Positions 36,280-44,988 of a stretch of 64,000 nucleotides of DNA are shown here, in pieces (the first letter of the stretch is position 1; every line of letters starts with the position of its first letter). Below the pieces are notes generated by a model, which saw only the letters and a list, made by a program, of their open reading frames with translations, was not told where the DNA came from and ran no database searches. The DNA lies in the NCBI GenBank assembly GCA_020634875.1, contig JACKAX010000009.1, positions 1 to 64,000 of the forward strand. Reading direction: 5' to 3'. Both the position numbers and the translations under genes were made by a program. The DNA is from Anaerolineales bacterium. Its GTDB lineage: Bacteria; Chloroflexota; Anaerolineae; Anaerolineales; JABWBV01.

Positions 36280-37506
36280 CCCCTTCTCCTCCCACCACGC
36301 CAACACCCCTCGCCCCGCCGCCCGCCCGCTGGCAAAACACGCGGTGAGCAGATACCCCCCGGTTGGCGCTTCCCAATCCAACATCTCGCCCACGCAAAAC
36401 ACCCCCGGCAGGGCACGGATCATGAGCCGGGCATCCAATCCCTCGAACTGTACGCCTCCCGCTGTACTGATCGCCTCTGCCAAAGGCCGCGGCGCAGTCA
36501 ATGTGATGGGGAGCGCTTTGATCGCCGCCGCCAACCGCGCGGGATCGTGAAAAACGTCCGGGGCCAGCACTTCCCGCAGGAGACTGGCTTTTGCATCCTT
36601 AATCCCTATCCGCGCGAGATGACTGGATACCGACCGGGACCCGCGCCGCACGAGTTTTGCTTCCAATTGTGTTTGCGTCACATCTGGGGTTAAATCCAAC
36701 TCGATCACGGCCCGCCCCGTCGCGGTAATGGCCTCCCTCAATAGCGCGGATGCCGCGTAAATTAAACTCCCCTCAAATCCTGTCTCCGTTACGACAAACT
36801 CCCCGCGCTGGCGAAACGCCCCAAAGGTCAAAATCACCTGTTTGAGCGGATGCCCCGCAAAGCGCCGAAACGGGTCCGACCATCCCACGTCGAACCCGCA
36901 ATTCGCTGGTTTCAACGGAGCCACTTCCACGCCGCGGGCTGTTAGTATGGGAACCCACCCGCCGTCGGAGCCAAGTTGGGGCCAGCTCGCCCCGCCTAGG
37001 GCCAGAACCACCGCGTCGGGCGTGAGGGCGCGTTCTCCGTTGGGGGAGGCAAAAAGCAGATTACCGGTCCGATCCCAACCGAGCCAGCGGTGGCGCATCT
37101 CAAAAATGACGCCTGCTGCTTTCAGCCGCGATTTCCACGCATACAAGAGGGGGGCCGCTTTCAACCCAATGGGATATACCCGCCCCGAACTGGCGACAAA
37201 CGTTTCCACGCCCAACCCGCGCGCCCATGCCCGCAGATCATCTGGCCCGAAGGCATCGAGAAGGGGTTCGAGGGATGGGCGGCGTTCGGCATACCGGGCG
37301 AGGAAGGCTTCGCGGGGTTCGGCGTGCGTGAGGTTCAGCCCGCCCTTTCCGGCGATGAGAAATTTCCGGCCCACAGAGGGTTTGGCGTCAAAGAGCGTGA
37401 CCCGTGCCCCGCCCTCGGTCAGCGTTTCGGCAGCCATGAGTCCGGCAGGGCCTCCGCCAATGATGGCGACGTGGGGTGATCGGGATGGGGACATGGCCAT
37501 GAGCAT
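36238..37506 (-). CDS. HI0933/BaiN-like NAD(P)/FAD-dependent oxidoreductase
   Basis: A 422-residue flavoprotein. The Rossmann fingerprint is HVAIIGGGPAGLMAAETL, followed by FDAKPSVGRKFLIAGKGGLN, the conserved motif of the HI0933-like family (TIGR03862 group). Later blocks include AVVLALGGASWPQLGSDG and the C-terminal FCVGEMLDWEAPTGGYLL, with TACFASGRAAGRG for FAD. Family members reduce or modify small molecules, and the physiological substrate is usually unknown. I start it at ATG 37506, seven bases after CATAAT; in-frame ATGs at 37500 and 37494 also fit. The longer frame to 37635 overlaps the divergent kinase gene. Confidence 0.88.
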   Translation of the reverse strand: MLMAMSPSRSPHVAIIGGGPAGLMAAETLTEGGARVTLFDAKPSVGRKFLIAGKGGLNLTHAEPREAFLARYAERRPSLEPLLDAFGPDDLRAWARGLGVETFVASSGRVYPIGLKAAPLLYAWKSRLKAAGVIFEMRHRWLGWDRTGNLLFASPNGERALTPDAVVLALGGASWPQLGSDGGWVPILTARGVEVAPLKPANCGFDVGWSDPFRRFAGHPLKQVILTFGAFRQRGEFVVTETGFEGSLIYAASALLREAITATGRAVIELDLTPDVTQTQLEAKLVRRGSRSVSSHLARIGIKDAKASLLREVLAPDVFHDPARLAAAIKALPITLTAPRPLAEAISTAGGVQFEGLDARLMIRALPGVFCVGEMLDWEAPTGGYLLTACFASGRAAGRGVLAWWEEKGLGLGVADDFELEV

Positions 37507-37519
37507 GGGTGGTATTATG
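37507..37519 (-). promoter_or_regulatory. -10 box for a leaderless flavoprotein mRNA
   Basis: On the minus strand TTGCGC, a 17-base spacer and CATAAT are followed by seven bases and the ATG at 37506. No ribosome site is seen. Confidence 0.5.
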
Positions 37520-37578
37520 CTTGAGGTGGAAATAAAGCGCAACGGGAAAAAATACTGGAGGAGTTGCTTAAACTCTGC

Positions 37579-37591
37579 TATATTTCCCCTC
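37579..37591 (+). promoter_or_regulatory. -10 box for a leaderless PfkB mRNA
   Basis: TATATT at 37579-37584 is followed by seven bases (TCCCCTC) and ATG 37592. The -35 region is weak, and no Shine-Dalgarno sequence is present. With the opposite promoter it forms a compact divergent pair. Confidence 0.5.
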
Positions 37592-38527
37592 ATGCTAACG
37601 AACCTTTCTCCTCTCGATGTTGTCGTGGTCGGCAATGCTGGCGTGGATACGAATGTTTATTTTTATACGGAAGACATTGATTTTTCCGTGGAAGCGAACT
37701 TTACACAGAATGTGGATTATGTAGGGCAAGCAGGAGGCTATACTGCGCGGGGGTTCGCCCAGTTAGGGAAGCGGACGGCGTTCATCGGGGCGTTGGGGGA
37801 GGATCACAACGGGGCGTTTGTGCGGGGGGAGCTGGAAAAAGATGGGGTGGACACTTCGGGCGTGTTCAGTGACCCTGCGGGGACGGCGCGGAGCATCAAT
37901 TTTATGTACAAAGATGGGCGACGAAAGAATTTTTACGATGGAAAGGGGCACATGACGCTGCATCCCGATTTGGAGAAATGCCGGGCGATTTTTTCCCGCG
38001 CGAGGCTTGCCCATTTCAACATCCCCCACTGGGCGCGGGAACTGCTGCCCCTGGCGCGGGAATTGGGTTTGACGATTTCTTGCGACATTCAGGATGTGGT
38101 GGACCCCGCCGACCCCTACCGCCAGGATTTTATCCGCGCCGCGGACATTCTCTTCTTTTCCGCGGCCAACTATCCCGATCCCACCCCACTCATCCATCGT
38201 TTTCTGGCAAATAACCCTACCCGGATCGTGGTGGTGGGACGGGGGGCAGACGGTTGTATGCAGGGCACGCGCGAGGGGGTACGCACGTTCGGCCCTGTGA
38301 ACCTGCCTGAGCCGGTGGTGGATACGAACGGCGCGGGGGATGCCTTAGCGGTGGGGGTTTTGTCCAGTTATGTGTTGGATGGGTTTTCGCTTGAGCAGGC
38401 TATCTTTCGCGGTCAGCTTGCGGCGCGGTATACTTGTACGAAGAAAGCGAATTCGTCCGATTTGATCACGGCTGAAAAGCTGGAATATTATTGGCGAAAG
38501 TGTGGCTTTTTCGTCAATTACGGGTGA
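37592..38527 (+). CDS. PfkB-family sugar kinase
   Basis: A 311-residue ribokinase-like enzyme. It starts with DVVVVGNAGVDTNVYF, has the GGYTARGFAQLGKRTAFIGAL N-terminal PfkB signature region (G-G-x-x-x-N-x-A variant), and the C-terminal signature VVDTNGAGDALAVGVL with the catalytic Asp of the GAGD motif. It phosphorylates a sugar or nucleoside; the sugar cannot be told. The frame is open upstream to 36842, but that part is antisense to the flavoprotein gene and unlike a kinase, so I start at ATG 37592. Confidence 0.9.
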   Translation: MLTNLSPLDVVVVGNAGVDTNVYFYTEDIDFSVEANFTQNVDYVGQAGGYTARGFAQLGKRTAFIGALGEDHNGAFVRGELEKDGVDTSGVFSDPAGTARSINFMYKDGRRKNFYDGKGHMTLHPDLEKCRAIFSRARLAHFNIPHWARELLPLARELGLTISCDIQDVVDPADPYRQDFIRAADILFFSAANYPDPTPLIHRFLANNPTRIVVVGRGADGCMQGTREGVRTFGPVNLPEPVVDTNGAGDALAVGVLSSYVLDGFSLEQAIFRGQLAARYTCTKKANSSDLITAEKLEYYWRKCGFFVNYG

Positions 38528-38563
38528 TCCAGATAAGTTTAGCGATTAGAAAATGAGGTAGTT

Positions 38564-39112
38564 ATGGCTTTTGATCTTTCTTTGCAGATGGCGACGTTGG
38601 GTGGCGGATGTTTTTGGTGCCTGGAAGCAGTGTATGATGACTTGCGCGGGGTAACGGATGTCGTTTCCGGGTATGCGGGTGGACACGTGCCGAACCCGAC
38701 GTATGAGCAGGTTTGTACGAAAATGACTGGGCACGCGGAAGTGGTGCAGGTAACGTTTGACTCTACGATTATCAGTTTTCGAGAAATATTGGAAGTGTTT
38801 TTCACCATCCACGATCCCACGACGCTAAACCGGCAAGGGAACGATGTTGGACCACAGTATCGCTCGGCAATTTTTTATCATGATGAGGCCCAACGCCAAA
38901 CAGCAGAGGCGGTAATGCAAGAGGTGGAAGCTGCCCAACTTTGGCCTGATCCATTGGTTACCGTGTTGATGCCGTTGGAGGTGTTTTATCCCGCAGAAGA
39001 TTATCACCAGGAGTATTTCAAGCATCATCCGTATGCGGTGTATTGTCAGTTGGTTATCGCGCCTAAAGTGAGTAAATTTCGTAAGAAGTATTTGGAAAAG
39101 TTAAAGAAGTGA
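38564..39112 (+). CDS. msrA: peptide methionine sulfoxide reductase MsrA
   Basis: A 182-residue enzyme that reduces methionine-S-sulfoxide in proteins. The active-site motif [15 protein letters not shown] has the nucleophile C16. The following [53 protein letters not shown] and EDYHQEYF segments are all conserved. A second Cys (C19) sits in the motif; the usual C-terminal recycling Cys is not obvious, so reduction may use that one. GAGG lies upstream of the ATG. Confidence 0.95.
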   Translation: MAFDLSLQMATLGGGCFWCLEAVYDDLRGVTDVVSGYAGGHVPNPTYEQVCTKMTGHAEVVQVTFDSTIISFREILEVFFTIHDPTTLNRQGNDVGPQYRSAIFYHDEAQRQTAEAVMQEVEAAQLWPDPLVTVLMPLEVFYPAEDYHQEYFKHHPYAVYCQLVIAPKVSKFRKKYLEKLKK

Positions 39113-39155
39113 AGAAAGGGATAAAATACTAGTCTGCTGATTTGTTAAGGAGCTT

Positions 39156-40400
39156 ATGACCCCTACCCAAGATTCCCCTATTTCCCCAAAATGGGGCTCA
39201 ACCATGAAATTATTGGTTGGGCTGACATTTGTGGCGATTGTTGCGGCTTTGTTAGCGAAATTCCGCAATATTCTTGGCCCATTGCTGTTGGCGTTTATTC
39301 TCTCGTATGTGTTGCATCCCTTAGCCAGATGGATGAGTAAATCCACGCGCCTTTCATGGCGGGCGTCGGTGAATCTAATTTACCTAGTTGTTATTTTGCT
39401 TTTGCTAGGATTTTTTACCGTAACCGGGGTGGCGTTGGTTCAGCAAGCTACTAGTCTATACGATATTGTGAAGGATTTTATCGAGAATGATTTGTTGCAA
39501 CTGGTCACAGATTTATCTACCCAGCAGTTTTATTTGTTCGGCAGGATTTATGTAGATATGAATCAGGTGCTGGGGCAGATGGATGTGCGTTCGCTCGTAA
39601 ATCAAGCGTTGGGGATGATCCAACCCGCGTTAGGACAGGCCGGGGGGTTGGTGAGTGCGTTTGCCTCTAGCACCCTTTCCAGCCTGGGATGGGGATTTTT
39701 CATCTTGTTAATTTCGTATTTCACACTTGCGGATGCTGGACAAGTGCCAGATATGCTGGCGGGGGTGGAAATTCCGGGGTATAACGATGATGTACGCCGG
39801 TTGGGACGTCAGTTGGGGCGGATTTGGAATGCGTTTATGCGCGGACAGTTGGTACTCTATGTATTGACGGTGATATCATCTTTTTTGTTACTCTCGGCGC
39901 TGGGGGTGCGGAATGCGCTCGTGCTGGCGTTGATTGCTGGTGGGGCGCGCTTTGTTCCTTACGTAGGGCCATTTATCACCTGGACAATTACTGGGGTAGT
40001 AGCCTTTTTTCAGGCGAGTAATTATTTTGGATTGGCCGCATGGCAATATGTGTTATTAGTTATTCTTGCCTCTGTCGTATTAGATCAGATTTTTGATAAT
40101 ATCATCACCCCCAGGTTGTTTGGGTCTACTTTGGGGGTGCCCCCAGCCGCAGTATTAGTGGCGGCGATCATTGCCGCTAACTTGCTTGGGTTTATTGGCT
40201 TGTTGTTGGCCGCTCCCGTCCTGGCAACGCTGATGCTCTTTTCCCGGTATGCTACTCGCAAGATGCTTGATCTCGACCCCTGGCCAGAGCCGGAACCTCA
40301 AGATGAGACAGCTTTTCCAGGAATTTCTACCCTGCGCCGGGTGGGTCTTTGGCTCAAGACGCAGATGCAAAAAGCTGCGAAATCCGCGCGAAAAACTTAA
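39156..40400 (+). CDS. AI-2E family (PF01594) membrane permease
   Basis: A 414-residue protein with the usual eight helices. The N-terminal pair is VGLTFVAIVAALLAKFRNIL and GPLLLAFILSYVLHPLARWM. A long soluble segment (YDIVKDFIENDLLQLVTDL) follows. The conserved GARFVPYVGPFITWTITGVV and FDNIITPRLFGSTLGVPPAAVL blocks mark the C-terminal half. Members include exporters of autoinducer-2 or Na+/H+ antiporters; the substrate is open. AAGGAG is upstream. A small gene follows after 17 bases and is probably in the same transcript. Confidence 0.9.
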   Translation: MTPTQDSPISPKWGSTMKLLVGLTFVAIVAALLAKFRNILGPLLLAFILSYVLHPLARWMSKSTRLSWRASVNLIYLVVILLLLGFFTVTGVALVQQATSLYDIVKDFIENDLLQLVTDLSTQQFYLFGRIYVDMNQVLGQMDVRSLVNQALGMIQPALGQAGGLVSAFASSTLSSLGWGFFILLISYFTLADAGQVPDMLAGVEIPGYNDDVRRLGRQLGRIWNAFMRGQLVLYVLTVISSFLLLSALGVRNALVLALIAGGARFVPYVGPFITWTITGVVAFFQASNYFGLAAWQYVLLVILASVVLDQIFDNIITPRLFGSTLGVPPAAVLVAAIIAANLLGFIGLLLAAPVLATLMLFSRYATRKMLDLDPWPEPEPQDETAFPGISTLRRVGLWLKTQMQKAAKSARKT

Positions 40401-40417
40401 TTTTTGAAGGAGTCCTC

Positions 40418-40606
40418 ATGAAAAACGCCCCCGAACCCCAAACTGATACCCTTACCGAAACCGAGAACTATTTGATCTGGGTTGCCGATGAACCCGATGG
40501 CGAACGCACGTACCATCTCGAACTGGGTAACCTGACGGTACATTTCTTCCACGAAGAGTGGGAAGAGTTTTTGGAGTTAGTGAGAGGGTTGAAGAAAGGC
40601 AAATAG
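40418..40606 (+). CDS. small acidic protein, unknown function
   Basis: A 62-residue protein that I do not recognise. It starts at ATG 40418 with a GAAGGAG ribosome site; the body is acidic and amphipathic (TENYLIWVADEPDGERTYHL then FHEEWEEFLELVRGLKK), which suggests a small folded alpha/beta protein. It follows the AI-2E-type gene by 17 bases and is probably co-transcribed with it. A longer frame to 40349 would overlap the end of that gene. Confidence 0.7.
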   Translation: MKNAPEPQTDTLTETENYLIWVADEPDGERTYHLELGNLTVHFFHEEWEEFLELVRGLKKGK

Positions 40607-40622
40607 TTAGACAAGTAGAAAA

Positions 40623-40688
40623 CGTACACAAGGAAACAGGGTAGACAGGGTAAAAAATTACCCTGTCTACCCTGTTTCCTTTGTCTAC
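40623..40688. repeat. long hairpin with 9-bp periodic arms
   Basis: An inverted repeat with nearly 30-bp arms and a short A-rich loop. The right arm reads as 9-bp units of the type YTACCCTGT. It lies between convergent genes (ends at 40606 and 40702), so it may act as a terminator, although the T-run is short. The same 9-bp unit forms the array at 48255. Confidence 0.7.
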
Positions 40689-40701
40689 GTATGTGCCTTT
40701 G

Positions 40702-42483
40702 CTACGGCGTTGGTGTTTCCGTCACTGTTGGCGTTGGCGTGATGGTCGGTGTGAGGGTTTGGGAGGGGATTTGTGTGGGGGTGCGCGTAAGCGTGGGGGT
40801 AGAAGTCGGGCGCACCGTGGGGGTGGGAGAAGGGGTCAGGAAATCGGCGTCGGCGGGGGAACGGTCACGCGTGACGCGGTCCACATATTGAACAGCATAC
40901 GGACATCCGATGGGGAAACGGGTTTTGACGGTATCCCACTGGATGATGGTGTGGTCGGTGTTCCAGGCAGAGCGCATCGCGTAGGTCAGGCATCCCGGCC
41001 CAGCGTTGTAATTAACGAGGGTGAACCGCCACAAATCTTCATAGGAAGCCACCGCGCCGGGGGATTTTCCGGTAATGTCGTACACCATATAAGAGACTTG
41101 TTCGCAATTGCCCTGGATGAGTTGGGCAAAAACATCCACACTGGATTGGGCATGGACAAGGTCAATGCCCTGCTCGCATTCCGGGCAGTTGGCGTTGGTC
41201 ATGGTAGCGAGTGCGCCCTGGAGCATGGCTTGATATTCGGGTTCGATGTGCAGGTAGCCTTTGGCGCAGGTTTCTTCGTGCAGAACCAGGGGACAGAATT
41301 GCTCAAAGAAGGAGGGGTTCCACATGAGGGGGCCTTCCGCACCAGCAGAGGTCAACTGACCCAACCCAAATTCGTCATTGATGATCTCTCCAGGCCAGAA
41401 CTGGCTTTCCTGAGCAAAGATGTTTTTGAGCAGTTGGGCGGGAATGGTTGTGCGTTGAGCCACCTCAAAAATGGTGGTGTCGAATTGATTTTGCCAGTCA
41501 GTTATCACGCTGCGGGCTTGTTCGACCCCGCACGCGTTCGCGGCCCCGTTTTCGAGCAAGCCATCTGATTCACATTGGCTGGCATCAACAATACGTTGCT
41601 GGATAAGTTGCCCGGCAAGGAAAGCATATGGGGTATTAGAAGAAAGCCCGGCGGCATCCAGGGGGGTGGAAAGCCAATGGGGTGGTTCACCGATGGGAGG
41701 AAAAGCCTCCCACGTCGCGGCGCAACTGTTCACTGTTGCATCGCCCTGCCACTGACTGCTGATCACATCCACATACCACATTTTTCCACCAGGTTGAACC
41801 CCCGCATCCACAATGCGTACCCGCGCGGTGAAATGCTCGCTTTGATCGCCGTAGGAAGAATCAGCCCAAAATTCCACTTCAGACCCAATCAGTGGGGTAG
41901 CCGTCATCGGAATTTCGCACCGAGGGGAGGCACAGTCGTAAATGCTCCCCTCTAACTTTACATGCATTGCAGTAATGACTTCGTTTGGGAGGGGTTCTTC
42001 GGCTTCAAATACCAGGGAGGGAATCTGGCTACATTCGTTTTGCGGAGGGGTAGGTGTACATCCATTTAGTGTTAGCCAGATAGTGGGAACCGGCAGGTCA
42101 ATCACCACTTTGCGCTGGCCGGGTTGGATATCCGCCAGAAAAACATATAGCCCATCGCAGGAACTGGTATCTCCGCCATCAACCGCAGGCGGGCAGGCTG
42201 GCGTAACTAGCCATTCGTCGTACAAGTCTTCGCCGCAATTCGCCAGGACTTCCAAATTAGTGGGTTGGCCCTCATGCTCGATAAAAATGGCACAGGCGGT
42301 TTGGTTGTCCGCCCAACGCGTTAACCACCACTGATACTGCGTAAAAGTCACAAGCAATTCTGCTTTCCGCACAGGAGGATCACCTTCTCCGGCGGCAACT
42401 TTTTCCTGGTTTAAGAAAGCCCCCGCAAATGCAATCCCCCCAATGACCAGGGTGAGTAGAACGAACTTTATGAACGTTTTCAT
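40702..42483 (-). CDS. secreted lytic-transglycosylase-like protein with Thr/Pro tail
   Basis: A 593-residue exported protein. The N-terminal helix is TFIKFVLLTLVIGGIAFAGA. Residues to about 330 are a beta-rich region of unknown type. After it, LLKNIFAQESQFWPG (catalytic-like Glu in E-S-Q-F), EFGLGQLTSAGAEGPL and FTLVNYNAGPGCLTYA resemble the soluble lytic transglycosylase (SLT) order E-S-x-F / G-L-x-Q-L / Y-N-x-G. It would cleave peptidoglycan. The C-terminal 40 residues are a TPTPT-type low-complexity tail. I start at ATG 42483, where the signal helix begins; earlier in-frame codons are Pro-rich and unlikely. Confidence 0.78.
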   Translation of the reverse strand: MKTFIKFVLLTLVIGGIAFAGAFLNQEKVAAGEGDPPVRKAELLVTFTQYQWWLTRWADNQTACAIFIEHEGQPTNLEVLANCGEDLYDEWLVTPACPPAVDGGDTSSCDGLYVFLADIQPGQRKVVIDLPVPTIWLTLNGCTPTPPQNECSQIPSLVFEAEEPLPNEVITAMHVKLEGSIYDCASPRCEIPMTATPLIGSEVEFWADSSYGDQSEHFTARVRIVDAGVQPGGKMWYVDVISSQWQGDATVNSCAATWEAFPPIGEPPHWLSTPLDAAGLSSNTPYAFLAGQLIQQRIVDASQCESDGLLENGAANACGVEQARSVITDWQNQFDTTIFEVAQRTTIPAQLLKNIFAQESQFWPGEIINDEFGLGQLTSAGAEGPLMWNPSFFEQFCPLVLHEETCAKGYLHIEPEYQAMLQGALATMTNANCPECEQGIDLVHAQSSVDVFAQLIQGNCEQVSYMVYDITGKSPGAVASYEDLWRFTLVNYNAGPGCLTYAMRSAWNTDHTIIQWDTVKTRFPIGCPYAVQYVDRVTRDRSPADADFLTPSPTPTVRPTSTPTLTRTPTQIPSQTLTPTITPTPTVTETPTP

Positions 42484-42657
42484 GTTTTGCAAGGATACCA
42501 CGCCTTGCATTTTTTCGCACCATCCAATTGTTCCGCCCTCATCCCCGCTAGAGGAAGGGGTTGGGGGGGGCGGGAAATAAGGGAAGAAAGGTGTTAAAAA
42601 AATTGCTAACCTGCCATCCATTTGCCATACCTTTGCCTTGCTTGCCTTTTGGCGGCA

Positions 42658-42672
42658 TGATAGACTAGTTTC
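42658..42672 (+). promoter_or_regulatory. extended -10 box for a leaderless receiver/Y1 mRNA
   Basis: TG-A-TAGACT ends at 42666 and is followed by six bases (AGTTTC) and ATG 42673. No ribosome site is visible upstream. Confidence 0.45.
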
Positions 42673-44391
42673 ATGGCTATCTCTGTCCTGCTGGTCACCC
42701 CCAGCGAAGGTTTTGGTGAACTCATCCGCCAGACACTGGAAGATGAGGGAGGGTATCAGGTTGTGCTGGTGAAAGATGGCCGCGCCAACCTGCCCGTGCG
42801 GGATTATGCCCTGGCGATTTTGGACTTTGAAGCGCGAGATACGACGCTATTAGACCTGGGCCGTCACCTGCTCACCGAGCATCCGGCTATGCGTCTCATT
42901 GTTGTCCCGCCGAACAACAACCCTCACCATCAATTCATCAGCAATCTTACCCCGCACGGTTACCTGACCAAGCCATTCTATCTACCTGACCTGTTAGGCC
43001 TGATTGAAACCACCCTACATAGGGATGGACACCCTTCCTTTCCCCTCACGGCCACCGCACCCCAACGCGAGCCTGATCTTCCCTCCACCCTCGAACCTTC
43101 TCTCGCTCCTGCCTCATCTTCCGTGCCACCTACCAACCCTGCCCTCCCTCCCTGGCTTCAAGACGTGAACCGCGCCGCCCAACACCTTACCCGCCTCTCA
43201 CTGGAAACCGCCGCCCAAGCTGCCCTCATCACTCAGGGCGAGCAGCTTTATGCCTATGCGGGGGGTTACCCTCAAGATGTTGCTCGCGAACTTGCTGACG
43301 CGGTCATCCATTATTGGGGGCGGCAAGGTGGGATTGATCTAGCCCGGTTCATCCGCCTGGAAACTACGGGCGAAGAGTACATGCTGTATGCCACGGCTTT
43401 GCCTGGCGGTATGGTGCTCTCCCTCGTGTTTGATGCAAAAACCCCATTCAGCCAGATTCGCAGTCAGGCCAGCCAACTCGCACAAAAACTGGCTGCCGTT
43501 GGTTCTAAAGAAGAGGGAAGCATGAGCCTGTCCCCTGCCGATTCCCAACCTATTCCTGTCCCTCCCAAAACGGAAACCGCCCCCCTGCCCCGTGACTGGT
43601 TTCCCCCGCAAACGATTTCCTCTGACGCATTCGATGCCCCTGCCGAGGATATCCCCAGCGATTGGCAACCCATCCAACCTCCCTCAGGCGAACGGCGTTC
43701 TTTCCTGGAACAACTCCTGCCCGATCTGCTCCCGTCCGCCCCCCTCCCTTACGAGGACGAAGCAACCGAACCCTCCCTCGGAAAAACCCGGGGCAATCAC
43801 CCGCTGGAACGCGACCTTAATTTCCTCTCCGACGAAGACGAAGATGCCACCCTCCCCTCCACCCATTTCACCGAAGAGGATGTTCCCCCCTATCAGGCCG
43901 AAACCCGCCCCAGTTATTCCCAACCCCCGCAAAACCCCCCGCAACTTTACGGCGAAGAATTCCTCCACGTTGAACCCGTCCTCCCCTCCGAACCGACCCA
44001 AGCGCTGTACAACCTCTCTTTTGCGTGCGTGATGCTCCCCCGCTTCCCCCATCATCACCTGACCAGCGACCTCGCGGTCCGCATCGGTGAATGGATTCCG
44101 CAAATCTGCGTGGCGTTCGGCTGGCGCGTGGAACACCTCGCTATCCGCCCCGAATACGTCCAGTTCATGGTCAACGTCCCCCCCGCGACCTCCCCTGGCT
44201 ATTTAATGCGGATTATTACGAAAGTGACTTCCCAGCGCGTCTTCTCCAGTTTCCCCCGCTTTCAAGACGAAAACCCCTCCGGCGAATTCTGGGCACCAGG
44301 CTATCTCATCCTCAGCAGCACCCAACTCCCGCCCCACCGTATGGTGAAGGATTTCATCACGCAGACGAGGAAGCGGCAGGGATTCAAGTAA
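42673..44391 (+). CDS. receiver / roadblock-like / inactive Y1-transposase fusion protein
   Basis: A 572-residue protein. Residues 1-125 form a receiver with D51 (LAILDFE) and K100 (YLTKPF), but the acidic pair at its start is missing (VLLVTPSEG). Residues about 155-275 look like a roadblock/LC7 domain (QAALITQGEQLYAYAGGYP). A Pro/acid-rich linker follows to about 440. The C-terminal 130 residues match the IS200/IS605 TnpA (Y1_Tnp) order: YNLSFACVMLPRF, a helix to ICVAFGWRVEHLAI, then the HUH strand, then TSPGYLMRIITKVTSQRVF and FWAPGYLILSS. The HUH histidines are Y495 and Q497 (EYVQFMV) and the catalytic Tyr is F561 (MVKDFITQ). It is probably a regulator that uses the TnpA fold to bind DNA or RNA hairpins. 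Confidence 0.82.
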   Translation: MAISVLLVTPSEGFGELIRQTLEDEGGYQVVLVKDGRANLPVRDYALAILDFEARDTTLLDLGRHLLTEHPAMRLIVVPPNNNPHHQFISNLTPHGYLTKPFYLPDLLGLIETTLHRDGHPSFPLTATAPQREPDLPSTLEPSLAPASSSVPPTNPALPPWLQDVNRAAQHLTRLSLETAAQAALITQGEQLYAYAGGYPQDVARELADAVIHYWGRQGGIDLARFIRLETTGEEYMLYATALPGGMVLSLVFDAKTPFSQIRSQASQLAQKLAAVGSKEEGSMSLSPADSQPIPVPPKTETAPLPRDWFPPQTISSDAFDAPAEDIPSDWQPIQPPSGERRSFLEQLLPDLLPSAPLPYEDEATEPSLGKTRGNHPLERDLNFLSDEDEDATLPSTHFTEEDVPPYQAETRPSYSQPPQNPPQLYGEEFLHVEPVLPSEPTQALYNLSFACVMLPRFPHHHLTSDLAVRIGEWIPQICVAFGWRVEHLAIRPEYVQFMVNVPPATSPGYLMRIITKVTSQRVFSSFPRFQDENPSGEFWAPGYLILSSTQLPPHRMVKDFITQTRKRQGFK

Positions 44392-44432
44392 TTTGTTATT
44401 GGTTGTTTGTCATTTGTGATTTGGTATTTGCC
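44391..44432. repeat. heptamer array, ATTTGTN type
   Basis: Six consecutive 7-bp units (ATTTGTT, GTTTGTC, ATTTGCC and similar) begin at the last base of the stop codon of the Y1-fusion gene. Confidence 0.7.
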
Positions 44433-44490
44433 CGTTGCGAGATGTGACGGGCAATTTTTTTGTTTTTCCCAAAAGTTGCACTTGTCAAAA

Positions 44491-44677
44491 ATCGAAGTAG
44501 TTTGATAACCGCATCGAACTACTTCGACGTGTTCATTGAACTACTTCGATTCAGTCATTAAGCTGGCTCAACGCGCGCATTAAGCTGCTCTACACGCCGA
44601 ACGAGCTCGATTCAAAAATCTAGCTGGCTTAATGAATGGATTAAGCCAGCTAGATTTGGTTGTTAAGCTGCTCGAAG
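44491..44677. repeat. cluster of 22-bp repeats and palindromes
   Basis: At least eight copies of a TTRARCTRCTYRA-like core in both orientations. Four forward copies (starting 44512, 44534, 44556 and 44578) are spaced at exactly 22 bp. The first two carry TGAACTACTTCGA-like cores and the next two TTAAGCTG-like cores. An inverted pair frames the left side (about 44492-44527), and a perfect 17-bp hairpin lies at 44616-44657. The cluster is between the 3' ends of the Y1-fusion gene and the DUF2442 gene. It is not a CRISPR array: units are adjacent, degenerate and lack unique spacers. Confidence 0.8.
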
Positions 44678-44685
44678 ACCTGACT

Positions 44686-44988
44686 TTACGCCTTGGTACG
44701 ATTGTCCAACCATTGCTGTAATGACTGCTGGCTCTCCCCGGAAGGAATACCAGCGATTAAATCTTCTACATTGATATCTTCATCTAATTCAGGCCAATGA
44801 ATGCCCTCTCCCTTGCCAATCAAACGCCAATTGCCTTGTTCTTCCGGCGTTCCATATTGCAACCGCGGATACCATCCCAACGGGACAGAAACCGAACGTC
44901 CATCTTCAAGGTCAACGGTTAAAGTATCTCTAGTTACCGAAACATCTGATGCTTTTGCATTTCGGATTTCAACGAGCAAAGTATTCAT
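44686..44988 (-). CDS. DUF2442 domain protein
   Basis: A 100-residue protein of the DUF2442 family. It reads VSVTRDTLTVDLEDGRSVSV followed by PLGWYPRLQYGTPEEQGNWR and IHWPELDEDINVEDLIAG, which are the family's conserved strand pattern and W-P-x-L-D-E-D motif. It overlaps the DUF4160 gene by 20 bases. Such pairs recur widely in bacteria and have been suggested to be toxin-antitoxin-like, but the role is not proven. GGAG precedes the ATG at 44988. Confidence 0.88.
   Translation of the reverse strand: MNTLLVEIRNAKASDVSVTRDTLTVDLEDGRSVSVPLGWYPRLQYGTPEEQGNWRLIGKGEGIHWPELDEDINVEDLIAGIPSGESQQSLQQWLDNRTKA

Noticed and set aside
36842..37591. 250-codon N-terminal extension of the PfkB gene
   Set aside because: It is antisense to the flavoprotein gene, has shadow-like composition, and the PfkB fold starts after 37592.
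40681..41568. A 295-codon plus-strand frame opposite the transglycosylase gene
   Set aside because: The minus strand has a signal helix, SLT-like motifs and a Thr/Pro tail; the plus frame has none.
42673..44391. Active IS200/IS605 element
   Set aside because: The HUH and Tyr residues are replaced, the domain is fused to signalling domains, and no TnpB gene or element ends are seen.
44512..44621. Possible CRISPR array from 22-bp spaced repeats
   Set aside because: Units are adjacent and degenerate with no conserved repeat and unique spacer, and no cas genes are nearby.
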